The position numbers and the translations under genes were made by a program. The notes beneath the pieces are model-generated. The model had not been told where the DNA came from. It saw only the letters and a list, made by a program, of their open reading frames with translations, and did not search any database. DNA of 37,753 bases, taken from assembly GCF_910579365.1 (NCBI RefSeq), contig NZ_CAJTUX010000023.1, positions 1 through 37,753 of the forward strand, given 5' to 3'. Positions 25,296 to 31,249 of this stretch are shown here, one piece after another. The stretch's first letter is position 1, and the number at the start of each line of letters is the position of its first letter. Origin of the DNA: an uncultured Oscillibacter sp. Lineage in GTDB: Bacteria; Bacillota; Clostridia; Oscillospirales; Oscillospiraceae.

Positions 25296-25324
25296 TTGCA
25301 TTTCTCTTTAAGGTCTGCTATACT
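25296..25324 (+). promoter_or_regulatory. Promoter of a candidate small RNA
   Basis: TTGCAT (25296-25301), 17-nt spacer, TATACT (25319-25324), pointing away from the ATPase gene. No convincing ORF follows before the terminator at 25374-25418. Confidence 0.65.
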
Positions 25325-25330
25325 GGAGGC

Positions 25331-25418
25331 AATCAGACGGAAGGTTCCGACAAACCGCCCCTCTGGTGTGTTTAGCAGGCTCTTGTGGTTCGTTAGGCCA
25401 GGAGCCTGCTCTTTTTTT
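25331..25418 (+). ncRNA. Candidate small RNA of about 88 nt
   Basis: The interval is bounded by a good promoter (25296-25324) and a strong terminator: a perfect 9-bp stem AGCAGGCTC/GAGCCTGCT (25374-25382 with 25402-25410), a 19-nt loop and C plus seven T. A short hairpin (CGGA/TCCG) lies in the 5' half. I do not recognise the family (not SRP, 6S, or a riboswitch class I know). It is antisense to any read-through transcript from the metal-resistance repressor operon into the ATPase gene. Confidence 0.55.
25374..25418 (+). terminator. Terminator of the candidate small RNA
   Basis: A 9-bp perfect stem with a 19-nt loop that can pair internally (TGG with CCA), followed by C and seven T. One of the clearest intrinsic terminators in the window. 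Confidence 0.85.
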
Positions 25419-25599
25419 GCGTTGGATGGCAGAAAGGAGAACCCGGAGACCGGGCAACAGATTGCCGCCCCTGCAAGGTGATCTACCGATAGAAAGGCGG
25501 CCCCGGGGGACAGGTGGCAGGCTGCCGTCCGTCTGCCAAGGCAGGAACCATCCGGCATCCCAGCCGCCAAAAACCGCCAGGGCAGCGGCAGCGGAAAGA

Positions 25600-25832
25600 G
25601 GAGCACGCCGATTCGACGCCCGCCAAAACCCCCGCCCGCACCGGGCCGCGGGCAGAGACATGCGTACCTGAAAACCAGTCCCCAGGCGCGCCCTTCGTCC
25701 CCCGTAAAAGCGCCTTTTCTCTTTTGGACCGTGCACGGCCCGTTTTCTCTTTTTGGCGCAACCAAAAAGAGAAAATGGGGGGTGCAAAGGACCAGCTATC
25801 TTCATAGCTGAATCCCCCCGCCCGTCAGGGCA
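25600..25832 (+). repeat. Structured intergenic repeat, copy A
   Basis: One of three related ~235-255-bp copies (others at 32530-32785, inverted, and 32885-33118). Bases 25715-25786 are identical to 32995-33066. Core: a hairpin with a 14-bp perfect stem (25743-25756 with 25762-25775, loop CGCAA), continued by G-T, CCC/GGG and, after a 2x2 GG/GG internal loop, TGCAC/GTGCA. A second hairpin AGCTAT/ATAGCT and a third CGCCC-GTCA-GGGCA follow. It ends a few bases before the stop of the HMA gene. The stretch 25419-25599 upstream of it is GC-rich and I see no gene in it. Confidence 0.85.
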
Positions 25833-25839
25833 AGCCCCC

Positions 25840-26058
25840 TTACAGGTTAATCACACAATCCGGCTCCACCTTCTTGCAGACGGCCACAATCTCCTTCATA
25901 ATCTCATCAAACCGGCTGTCATCGGCGTCCACCGTCATCTTTTGAGCCATGAAGCTGACGGTGGCGTCGTTCACGCCGTCGATTTTCTTGATGGCCTCTT
26001 CCATCTTCGCGGCGCAGTTGGCGCAGTCCAGATCGGTGAGCTTGTAACGCTTTTTCAT
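25840..26058 (-). CDS. Free-standing HMA heavy-metal-associated domain protein
   Basis: 72 aa from the ATG at 26058 with AGGAGG upstream. The sequence is one ferredoxin-like HMA domain: KRYKLTDLDCANCAAKMEEAIKKIDGVNDATVSF. The metal-binding Cys pair is C12 and C15 (D-C-A-N-C). It likely hands metal to, or gates, the ATPase encoded 580 bp downstream, which lacks this domain. The Asp-Cys-Ala-Asn-Cys form is typical of Zn/Cd-type HMA domains. It lies 56 bp after the repressor gene in the same operon. Confidence 0.93.
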   Translation of the reverse strand: MKKRYKLTDLDCANCAAKMEEAIKKIDGVNDATVSFMAQKMTVDADDSRFDEIMKEIVAVCKKVEPDCVINL

Positions 26059-26114
26059 AGTGAATTCCTCCTGATATGTGTTTATGTGAGATTCTGCTGA
26101 ATGGGAAAACAAAA

Positions 26115-26477
26115 TCACTCCCGCACGTGCTCCAGCCCCTGGTTGATGATGGTCTTCACATGGTCGTCCGCCAGGGAGTAGAACACGGTCTTGCCCTCCC
26201 GCCGGGCCTTCACCAGCCGGACGTTTTTCAGCGCCCGGAGCTGGTGGGAGATGGCGGACTGGGTCATGCCCAGAAGCGCCGCGATGTCGCACACGCACAT
26301 CTCCGCCTCGAAGAGCACATAGAGGATGCGGACCCGGGTGGAGTCCCCGAAGATGCGGAACAGCTCCGTCAGATCATAGAGCGTATCCTCCCCCGGCAGG
26401 TCCCGCCGGACTTTTTCCACCAGCTCCTCGTGGGCGTGGATGAAATCACAGCACTCCACATTGTAGCGGTCCTCCAT
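26115..26477 (-). CDS. ArsR/SmtB-family metal-responsive repressor, CadC-like
   Basis: 120 aa from the ATG at 26477 (AAAGGAGG upstream). The winged helix is typical: LTELFRIFGDSTRVRILYVLFEAEMCVCDIAALLGMTQSAISHQLRALKNVRLVKARREGKTVFYSL. Two known metal sites seem present: an alpha3N site (C9, C10 with C61 and C63 of MCVC, as in CadC) and an alpha5 site (D104, H106, H117, E120, the SmtB pattern). It should bind its operator without metal and release it on Zn, Cd or Pb. It lies directly below a perfect-consensus promoter and a large inverted repeat, so it is self-regulated. Confidence 0.93.
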   Translation of the reverse strand: MEDRYNVECCDFIHAHEELVEKVRRDLPGEDTLYDLTELFRIFGDSTRVRILYVLFEAEMCVCDIAALLGMTQSAISHQLRALKNVRLVKARREGKTVFYSLADDHVKTIINQGLEHVRE

Positions 26478-26495
26478 ACGGACGCCTCCTTTCAG

Positions 26496-26527
26496 TTGAA
26501 CAATTGAACGAGTGTTCATATGTTCAT
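26496..26527. promoter_or_regulatory. Operator of the CadC/SmtB-like repressor
   Basis: An imperfect 14-4-14 inverted repeat (26496-26509 and 26514-26527, 11 of 14 matching) built from TGAAC/GTTCA half-sites; the inner TGAAC-N4-GTTCA is perfect. AT-rich TGAAC-type half-sites are usual for ArsR/SmtB operators. It overlaps the -10 box and the transcription start of the repressor promoter. Confidence 0.8.
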
Positions 26528-26553
26528 TATACACAGCCCGCTCCGTTTGTCAA
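26526..26553 (-). promoter_or_regulatory. Consensus promoter of the metal-resistance operon
   Basis: On the minus strand: TTGACA (26548-26553), 16-nt spacer, TATAAT (26526-26531), both hexamers perfect. This is the best sigma-A promoter in the window, as expected for a promoter held off by a repressor. Confidence 0.9.
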
Positions 26554-26570
26554 GCCCCTTTGCAAAAAAG

Positions 26571-26599
26571 TTGAAATGCGGCCGGGCCTATGGTATACT
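26571..26599 (+). promoter_or_regulatory. Promoter of the thioesterase gene
   Basis: TTGAAA (26571-26576), 17-nt spacer, TATACT (26594-26599), divergent from the metal-resistance promoter, whose -35 is 17 bp away. Confidence 0.8.
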
Positions 26600-26635
26600 A
26601 ACGCTGCTTTGCACCACTGAATCAGGAGGGGTCTT

Positions 26636-27070
26636 ATGGAAGACATGGAAACGCTCCGGCTGAAGACGCTGCAATTGGGGGCCAACGCCTTCACGGCCCA
26701 TAATTTCATCCGTCTGGAATCGGCGGAGCCGGACTGCGTGGCGTACTGCCTGGAGATTCGCCCGGAGAGCCGGAATCCCTTCGGCATGGTCCACGGCGGC
26801 GCGCTGTACACCCTGGCGGACGACGCCGCCGGCGGGGCGGCCCACAGCGACGGGCGGCATTATGTCACGCAGCACGGGGACCTGCACTTCCTGGATAACC
26901 GGGCCCATGGGACCATCCGGGCCGTGGGCCGGGTCCGGCACCGGGGACGCACCACGGTGCTGGTGGATGTGGAGATCACCGACGGGGCCGGGGCTCTGCT
27001 GGCCACGGGGGCGTTCAGCTATTTCTGCGTGGACCGGAAGCGGATGGCGGAGCGGGCTTTGGAGACATGA
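26636..27070 (+). CDS. PaaI-family hotdog-fold thioesterase
   Basis: 144 aa; AGGAGG precedes the ATG. Hotdog thioesterases hydrolyse acyl- or aryl-CoA thioesters. The signature NPFGMVHGGALYTLADDAAGGAA matches the PaaI N-x-x-G-x-x-H-G-G-x-x-x-x-L-x-D motif, with the catalytic acid in LADDA. The rest (DLHFLDNRAHGTIRAVGRVRHRGRTTVLVDVEITDGAGALLATGAFSYFC) fits strands 2-5. The substrate is unknown and no CoA-pathway gene is adjacent. It is monocistronic and faces spoIIR. Confidence 0.92.
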   Translation: MEDMETLRLKTLQLGANAFTAHNFIRLESAEPDCVAYCLEIRPESRNPFGMVHGGALYTLADDAAGGAAHSDGRHYVTQHGDLHFLDNRAHGTIRAVGRVRHRGRTTVLVDVEITDGAGALLATGAFSYFCVDRKRMAERALET

Positions 27071-27074
27071 AAAA

Positions 27075-27096
27075 GGGCGTCCCATACGGGACGCCC
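27075..27096 (-). terminator. Minus-strand terminator hairpin beyond spoIIR
   Basis: A perfect 9-bp stem (27075-27083 with 27088-27096), loop ATAC. On the minus strand it is followed by TTTTT, so it fits the end of the spoIIR transcript, although it lies about 200 nt past the spoIIR stop and right at the thioesterase stop. Confidence 0.65.
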
Positions 27097-27209
27097 GCAG
27101 GCTGTCGAAAACGTATTTTCGCCAGCCTGCGCAAGTTTTTCAAAACGTTAAAAAAGTTTTGAAAAACTTCTGATTGAAAACGAAAGGAACCCCTCCTGGG
27201 TTCCTCTCG
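27097..27209. other. Cluster of three long hairpins between convergent genes
   Basis: Hairpin 1, 27097-27130: 8 bp, one mismatch, 6 bp, loop CGTA. Hairpin 2, 27133-27169: a perfect 14-bp stem with a 9-nt A-rich loop. Hairpin 3, 27181-27209: 12 positions with one mismatch, loop CTCCT. None has a clear T tract. The stretch holds no credible ORF. Confidence 0.75.
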
Positions 27210-27260
27210 TAACTCTCTTCCTTCCCGTTGCGCCAATCTTCTGCGTTTTTTGACACGCTG

Positions 27261-27286
27261 GGGCGGACCCACAGGTCCGCCCTTTT
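27261..27286 (+). terminator. Plus-strand terminator of the thioesterase transcript
   Basis: A perfect 9-bp stem (27261-27269 with 27274-27282) followed by TTTT, about 190 nt after the thioesterase stop and 8 bp before the spoIIR stop. Confidence 0.75.
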
Positions 27287-27293
27287 CGTGCGC

Positions 27294-27920
27294 TCAGGTG
27301 AATTCCTGCTCCAGCTGCTGCCAGAACTCCACCAGCTTGCTTTTCAGCACATAGCTGTGATTCTCCTCCGTAATAAGACCCACTTGAGACGGGGACATCC
27401 CTGCAGCCAAGGCGGCGGCGGGCACCTCCGCAGAGGCCGCCGCGCACAGAGGAGGGAACACCACGCACCACCAGTTCCGCCCCTCCCCCGCGCCGATGAC
27501 GGCCCGCAGAGCCAGATACCTCCCGGCGGGGAGAGTGAAGCCCTCGTACTCCCGGGTGGGGAAGGCCGTGTCCTCCAGACGGACGGAGACGGCGTAGTCA
27601 TATCCGTTTGCCCGAATCTCCTGGGCGGCGATGTCCTCCAGCTCCAGCAGCCGGCCCCGGAGGAGGGCCTCCGCCTCCCGGCGGTCCGCCGCGCCCTCCA
27701 AAATGGGTTCGGCGTAGGCGAGAAGCCGGTCCCGGACCTTCAGCTTCAGGGCCTGGTCCTCCTCCGAGTCGGAGTTGGCCAGCACGTGGAGCCGGACCAC
27801 CTTGTCCGACAGGGCCTGCCCCGTCTGGAGGGCCATGGCGCCGGAGGCCAGAAAGGCCGCCAGGAACAGCAGCAGTATAATCTCCGCGAATTTCAGTTTC
27901 CCCGCTTGCTTGGTTTTCAT
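27294..27920 (-). CDS. spoIIR: Stage II sporulation protein R
   Basis: 208 aa from the ATG at 27920. SpoIIR is secreted from the forespore and triggers processing of pro-sigma-E by SpoIIGA in the mother cell. An N-terminal membrane/secretion helix (FAEIILLLFLAAFLASGAMAL) precedes the conserved VVRLHVLANSDSEEDQALKLKVRDRLL block. Later motifs are DYAVSVRLEDTAFPTREYEGFTLPAGRYLALRAVIGAGEGRNWWCVVFPPLC, which carries the G-x-x-W-W-C-V-x-F-P-P-L-C signature. An upstream in-frame ATG (27962) lacks a ribosome binding site. I looked for a sigma-F promoter and found none I trust. It shows the organism is, or was, a spore former. Confidence 0.95.
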   Translation of the reverse strand: MKTKQAGKLKFAEIILLLFLAAFLASGAMALQTGQALSDKVVRLHVLANSDSEEDQALKLKVRDRLLAYAEPILEGAADRREAEALLRGRLLELEDIAAQEIRANGYDYAVSVRLEDTAFPTREYEGFTLPAGRYLALRAVIGAGEGRNWWCVVFPPLCAAASAEVPAAALAAGMSPSQVGLITEENHSYVLKSKLVEFWQQLEQEFT

Positions 27921-28001
27921 ATGTCGTCCATTCCCTTCCCGGTCCCTGGGACCTTTGTCCATAGGATGGACAAATTTTCCAGATTTTAAACCGGGGATGA
28001 G

Positions 28002-28031
28002 AAAAGCCCGCCGGAGAATGTTCCGGCGGGC
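28002..28031 (-). terminator. Terminator between the DUF1576 gene and spoIIR
   Basis: A perfect 10-bp stem (28006-28015 with 28022-28031), loop GAATGT, followed on the minus strand by TTTTC. It separates the kinase/DUF1576 operon from spoIIR. Confidence 0.85.
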
Positions 28032-28045
28032 GGCGGGGCGAAGGT

Positions 28046-29407
28046 TCAGTCATTTTCCGGCGGCTCGTCGGGGGCCGCCTCGCCGTGGGTTTTTGCCAGG
28101 TTGGAGGTGTCGATGGGGGCGCTCTCCTCGAACTGGTCATAGTAGTCCTCGTTCTGGAGGGTGGGGCGGCGCTTCCGGGCGATGGCGGTGATAGTGGGAT
28201 AGAGGACGATGGCGATGAGGCCGCCGGAAAAACCGTTGTTATAGAGATTCAGTCCCGCCACCGGCCCGCCGGTCTGGAGGACCAGCGAGGCGTGGATGAA
28301 CCCGGCCAGAATGCCGTAGGGCCAGCCGAAGTGCCCGGAGATGGGGGCCAGCGTGGTGCCGAAGAGGCCCGCCAGCTGGAGAGAGGGATAATCCGGCGTG
28401 TGGTGCATCCCATAGGCCCCGATGAACACCCCCAGCATGACCGGGGTGATGTTCCCCGCGTGCTTGCCGAAGGCGGAGAAGCCCATGATGGTGAAGATGC
28501 CGCCCAGAGTAGGGCCGTTGAGGTCGCCCCCCACCAAGAGCACATAGGCCACGCCCAGAAGGCCGTTGACGCCGATGTTGACCATGACGGGCCCATAGCC
28601 GAACATGCGGAGGTAGTCGCTGGGGGCCCGGCCGGAGGTGGAGAGCAGGCGGCGGTATCCCGCCCAGACGGACCAGGCGGGCACGCCGGTGGCGAAAAAG
28701 CCCAGCAGGATCAGCGACGCGCACAAAAGCCCCAATACGGCGATAAAGCCGGTATTATACCCCGTGGCCCAGTAGAGGGCGGAGTCCGGACTGTCGCCGA
28801 AGGCCGTCAGCACCGGCACCACCATCATGGCGAAGAGGCCGCAGGCGAACCCCATGTTATAAAGGTTCATGCCGTTTTGAATTTTGTAAGTATAGGAGGA
28901 CAGGGAGGGCAGGAGAAAGCCGATGACAACGCCTGTGGCAATGCCCAGGAAAATGTTGGCGTGAATGCTGCCAAGAGACATATAGCTGACCAGAGGGGCT
29001 AGGGACGTGGCCAGCAAAGCCACGGAGGCGTGCTTGGAAAAGGGCTCTTTTTGATAGCGGGCGTAGAGCCAGGTGCCCAGGATAATGGGCCAGACGTTGA
29101 TGAGGTTTTTGCCGAAGAGGGAGAAACCCGCCATCAGACCCATCTCCACAATGGTAAAGCCGTTGAAGGGGTCGCCGGAGAGCTTGATGAGGCAGATGGA
29201 GAACATGGTCACAAGCCCCGCGTTTACCAGGGCCGCGCCGGGGCCGCCGATGGACACATAGTCCGTAATCAGCAGGTCCTGCATGGTGACGATGTGGTAC
29301 AGCCCCTCCAGAATGTCCATGGGGGCCTCCAGCGTAAATCCCAGGAGCATCAGCCCCGCGGAGAAGGCCAGTGTGGCCGGGAATAAATTTTGATAACGGT
29401 TCTGCAA
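28046..29407 (-). CDS. DUF1576 family polytopic membrane protein
   Basis: 453 aa from a TTG at 29407 with GGGAGGA 6 nt upstream. About ten or more hydrophobic helices are visible. The two halves look like internal repeats: GFTIVEMGLMAGFSLFGKNLINVWPIILGTWLYA in the first and GPTLGGIFTIMGFSAFGKHAGNITPVMLGVFIGA in the second share the G-F-S-x-F-G-K-[NH] core, as in inverted- or parallel-repeat transporters. This family is recognised but has no established substrate. The last 45 residues are hydrophilic and acidic. It is 62 bp downstream of the histidine kinase gene and probably co-transcribed with it. Confidence 0.85.
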   Translation of the reverse strand: MQNRYQNLFPATLAFSAGLMLLGFTLEAPMDILEGLYHIVTMQDLLITDYVSIGGPGAALVNAGLVTMFSICLIKLSGDPFNGFTIVEMGLMAGFSLFGKNLINVWPIILGTWLYARYQKEPFSKHASVALLATSLAPLVSYMSLGSIHANIFLGIATGVVIGFLLPSLSSYTYKIQNGMNLYNMGFACGLFAMMVVPVLTAFGDSPDSALYWATGYNTGFIAVLGLLCASLILLGFFATGVPAWSVWAGYRRLLSTSGRAPSDYLRMFGYGPVMVNIGVNGLLGVAYVLLVGGDLNGPTLGGIFTIMGFSAFGKHAGNITPVMLGVFIGAYGMHHTPDYPSLQLAGLFGTTLAPISGHFGWPYGILAGFIHASLVLQTGGPVAGLNLYNNGFSGGLIAIVLYPTITAIARKRRPTLQNEDYYDQFEESAPIDTSNLAKTHGEAAPDEPPEND

Positions 29408-29469
29408 AGCGGTTCCTCCCCTGTAAGACGCTGCCGGTTTCCGTAAGAAACGAGGGTCCGGCGGCGCGC

Positions 29470-30261
29470 TCAGTGGCTGCGGATTGTAAACGCCTCCGGC
29501 GGCATGGCGTCCGCCAGGGCCATAAGGGTGCGGTTGAAGCCCCCGGTGTAGTCAAAGGGAACGTCGGAGAACGTGGACTCGCTGAGGCGGTCCGGCATGG
29601 CGAAGGTAAAGCGGCTCCCCTTCCCGGGGCTGGACTGGGCCGTGATCACGCCGCCATGGCCCTGGGCAATGCCCTGGCACAGGGCCAGGCCCAGACCCAG
29701 GCCCTGGGGGGGCGGGGCGGGAGTTCCGGCCCCGTGATAGCTATCGAACAGGGTCTCCAGCCGCTCCGGGGGGATGCCGGGTCCGGTGTCCGACACGGAG
29801 AGAAACACGCGGTTTCCGGCCAGTTTCAGCTCCACGGTGATCAGGCCGCCGGTGGGCGTGAATTTGAAGGCGTTGGACAGCAGCTGGTACAAAAGCTGCT
29901 CCAGCGCGTCGGGGCAGAAGGCGCAGACGTGCCGGTCCGCCGCGCAGACGAGGCGGGTGTCCAGCCCCCGCAGAGGGGCCAGGGAGGCGGCCTGGGCGAA
30001 CAGTTCCGCCGTGAATTCCACAATGTCCCGGTCCCGCAGGGGCAGGGGCTCTCCGCTGAGATAGCACGTGGCGGAGAGGTTGTTCACCAGGCGGACGATG
30101 CGGTAATAGCTCTGGTCCACCAGGGCGGCCTTGGCGTCCAGGGCGGAGTCCTGCTCCCGGGCGGCGGGGGTGGCCAGCCGCGCGGCGGCGAAGTACAGGT
30201 TGCTCAGCGCGCCCCGCAGCTGAGAGGCGGTGTGGGGCAGCAGAGAGAGGTCAAGGTCCAT
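29470..30261 (-). CDS. Soluble histidine-kinase-type ATPase without a sensor domain
   Basis: 263 aa, no membrane helix. An N-terminal helical part contains LLPHTASQLRGALSNL, with H10 where a phospho-accepting His would lie, though the usual H-[ED] is H-T. The HATPase_c domain is complete: N box LLSNAFKFTPTGG (N130), G1 DTGPGIPPE (158-166), and G2 GLGLGLAL (187-194). A ~50-residue tail follows. No response regulator is adjacent, so it is an orphan kinase. Its promoter is preceded by Spo0A-box-like heptamers, and spoIIR lies two genes on; a link to sporulation phosphotransfer is an inference. GGAAAGGAG precedes the ATG. Confidence 0.87.
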   Translation of the reverse strand: MDLDLSLLPHTASQLRGALSNLYFAAARLATPAAREQDSALDAKAALVDQSYYRIVRLVNNLSATCYLSGEPLPLRDRDIVEFTAELFAQAASLAPLRGLDTRLVCAADRHVCAFCPDALEQLLYQLLSNAFKFTPTGGLITVELKLAGNRVFLSVSDTGPGIPPERLETLFDSYHGAGTPAPPPQGLGLGLALCQGIAQGHGGVITAQSSPGKGSRFTFAMPDRLSESTFSDVPFDYTGGFNRTLMALADAMPPEAFTIRSH

Positions 30262-30380
30262 GAGGCTGTCTCCTTTCCGGCGAAACTCCCGGAGAGGGGG
30301 TCCTCCTCTGGAAGCGTCTGGGTTATCATTTGCAAGGGGGGACGGTCTAAGCCAAGGAAAAGACTGCCTCCCCCGGAAAT

Positions 30381-30409
30381 ATCATAACAAAAAGCCGGAG
30401 AAAACACAA
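30381..30409 (-). promoter_or_regulatory. Promoter of the kinase/DUF1576 operon
   Basis: On the minus strand: TTGTGT (30404-30409), 17-nt spacer, TATGAT (30381-30386). The leader to the start codon is about 110 nt. Confidence 0.75.
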
Positions 30410-30415
30410 GGAATT

Positions 30416-30442
30416 TATCGAATCCTGTCGAATGCTGTCGAG
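30416..30442. promoter_or_regulatory. Three tandem Spo0A-box-like heptamers
   Basis: On the plus strand: TATCGAA (30416-30422), TGTCGAA (30426-30432) and TGTCGAG (30436-30442), each exactly 10 bp apart. TGTCGAA is a perfect 0A box; the others have one mismatch each. The array begins 7 bp upstream of the -35 box of the minus-strand promoter, a position suited to activation. Confidence 0.7.
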
Positions 30443-30465
30443 CTTTCAGGGATGTTGGAGAACCA

Positions 30466-30491
30466 AAACGCCGCCTGAACAGGCGGCGTTT
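30466..30491 (-). terminator. Terminator after the PIN-like gene
   Basis: A perfect 11-bp stem (30466-30476 with 30481-30491), loop GAAC, followed on the minus strand by TTGGTT. With the promoter and 0A-like boxes it accounts for the 280-bp gap 30262-30541. Confidence 0.75.
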
Positions 30492-30541
30492 CAAGGGGAG
30501 ACGGCGAATGCTTGCAACAAAATATGCCGGAAGGCTCCGGA

Positions 30542-31132
30542 TTATTCCTCGAACTTCTTCTGGGCGGCGGGCTTTTTCCGGCGGCCGCCCCGGCGGGGAC
30601 GGGAGACCTTCACCGCCTTTTCCATCTCCGGTTCCCCGGCTTGAAACAGGCGTTTGAGGTGGTTGTACAGCGCGCAGCCCTGGGCGGAGCCGTATTCCTT
30701 CACCAGGGCGTTGCAGAGCTCCTCCCGGTCCGCCGCCCGGAGGACGAAGGGCAGGGCGAGGCAGCTTTCAATGGAGGGGCGGAGGGCAACCTCCTGAAAG
30801 GCGCTGGCATACCGGGCCCGCAGGGCGCCGATGGAGGCGGCGTAGCCCTTGTCCTGGCTGATGACGTAGGCGAAATCCGCCTCCCGCCGGCCCACCAGGA
30901 CGCCCAGCTCCGTGATGATCTGAAAGTCAATGGAATTCTTGCCGCCCCGGACGCTCTCGATATACTGCACGTCCGCCGCCGTTCCGGCGCAGAGCTTCTG
31001 GAGCTTGGTCAGAGGCAGGCCCTTCTCCTTCTGGTAAAAAATCAGTACGGTATCCTGGTTGGAGAGCATGTCCACGCCCTTCAGCCCGGTGCCGATGTTG
31101 TTGTCGCCGTCGACGAGAAAAATCATTTTCAT
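30542..31132 (-). CDS. PIN/NYN-like protein, putative ribonuclease
   Basis: 196 aa. The N terminus MKMIFLVDGDNNIGTGL, the internal GKNSIDFQIITELGVLV and the VISQDKGYAASI strand provide the spaced acidic residues (D8/D10, D in NSID, D in SQDKG) expected of a PIN-type metal-dependent nuclease. The last ~25 residues are a basic tail (SRPRRGGRRKKPAAQKKFEE), suited to RNA binding. I do not know the exact family; no antitoxin-like gene is adjacent, so a toxin role is not supported. It is monocistronic with its own promoter (31203-31231) and a structured GC-rich leader with an 8-bp palindromic stem near 31170-31187. Confidence 0.7.
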   Translation of the reverse strand: MKMIFLVDGDNNIGTGLKGVDMLSNQDTVLIFYQKEKGLPLTKLQKLCAGTAADVQYIESVRGGKNSIDFQIITELGVLVGRREADFAYVISQDKGYAASIGALRARYASAFQEVALRPSIESCLALPFVLRAADREELCNALVKEYGSAQGCALYNHLKRLFQAGEPEMEKAVKVSRPRRGGRRKKPAAQKKFEE

Positions 31133-31202
31133 GAGGTTTGTCCTTTTTGTGTCAGATTCGCGCCGGGTCCGGCGCGTGGGCCCGCGTGGGCTTTAAAGGA
31201 CT

Positions 31203-31231
31203 AGTATACCAGCTTTCCGGGGAAAAGGCAA
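31203..31231 (-). promoter_or_regulatory. Promoter of the PIN-like gene
   Basis: On the minus strand: TTGCCT (31226-31231), 17-nt spacer, TATACT (31203-31208), placed between the cinA stop and the PIN-like gene. Confidence 0.75.
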
Positions 31232-31249
31232 GGGAAACCTGAGGCGGAG

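Noticed and set aside
25383..25401. GGTTCG in the small-RNA terminator loop as a tRNA T-arm
   Set aside because: No acceptor, D or anticodon stem can be formed around it; no tRNA gene was found anywhere in the window.
25274..25805. Overlapping open frames through repeat copy A, encoding Arg/Lys/Gly-rich proteins
   Set aside because: They run through hairpins and a terminator, lack ribosome binding sites, and the same peptide bits recur in copies B and C because the DNA is repeated.
27921..28000. A sigma-F promoter for spoIIR
   Set aside because: A GGACAAAGG-like segment is present but no matching -35 at the right distance.
30542..31132. PIN-like protein as a toxin of a toxin-antitoxin pair
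   Set aside because: No small antitoxin gene is adjacent, and the protein (196 aa with basic tail) is longer than VapC-type toxins.
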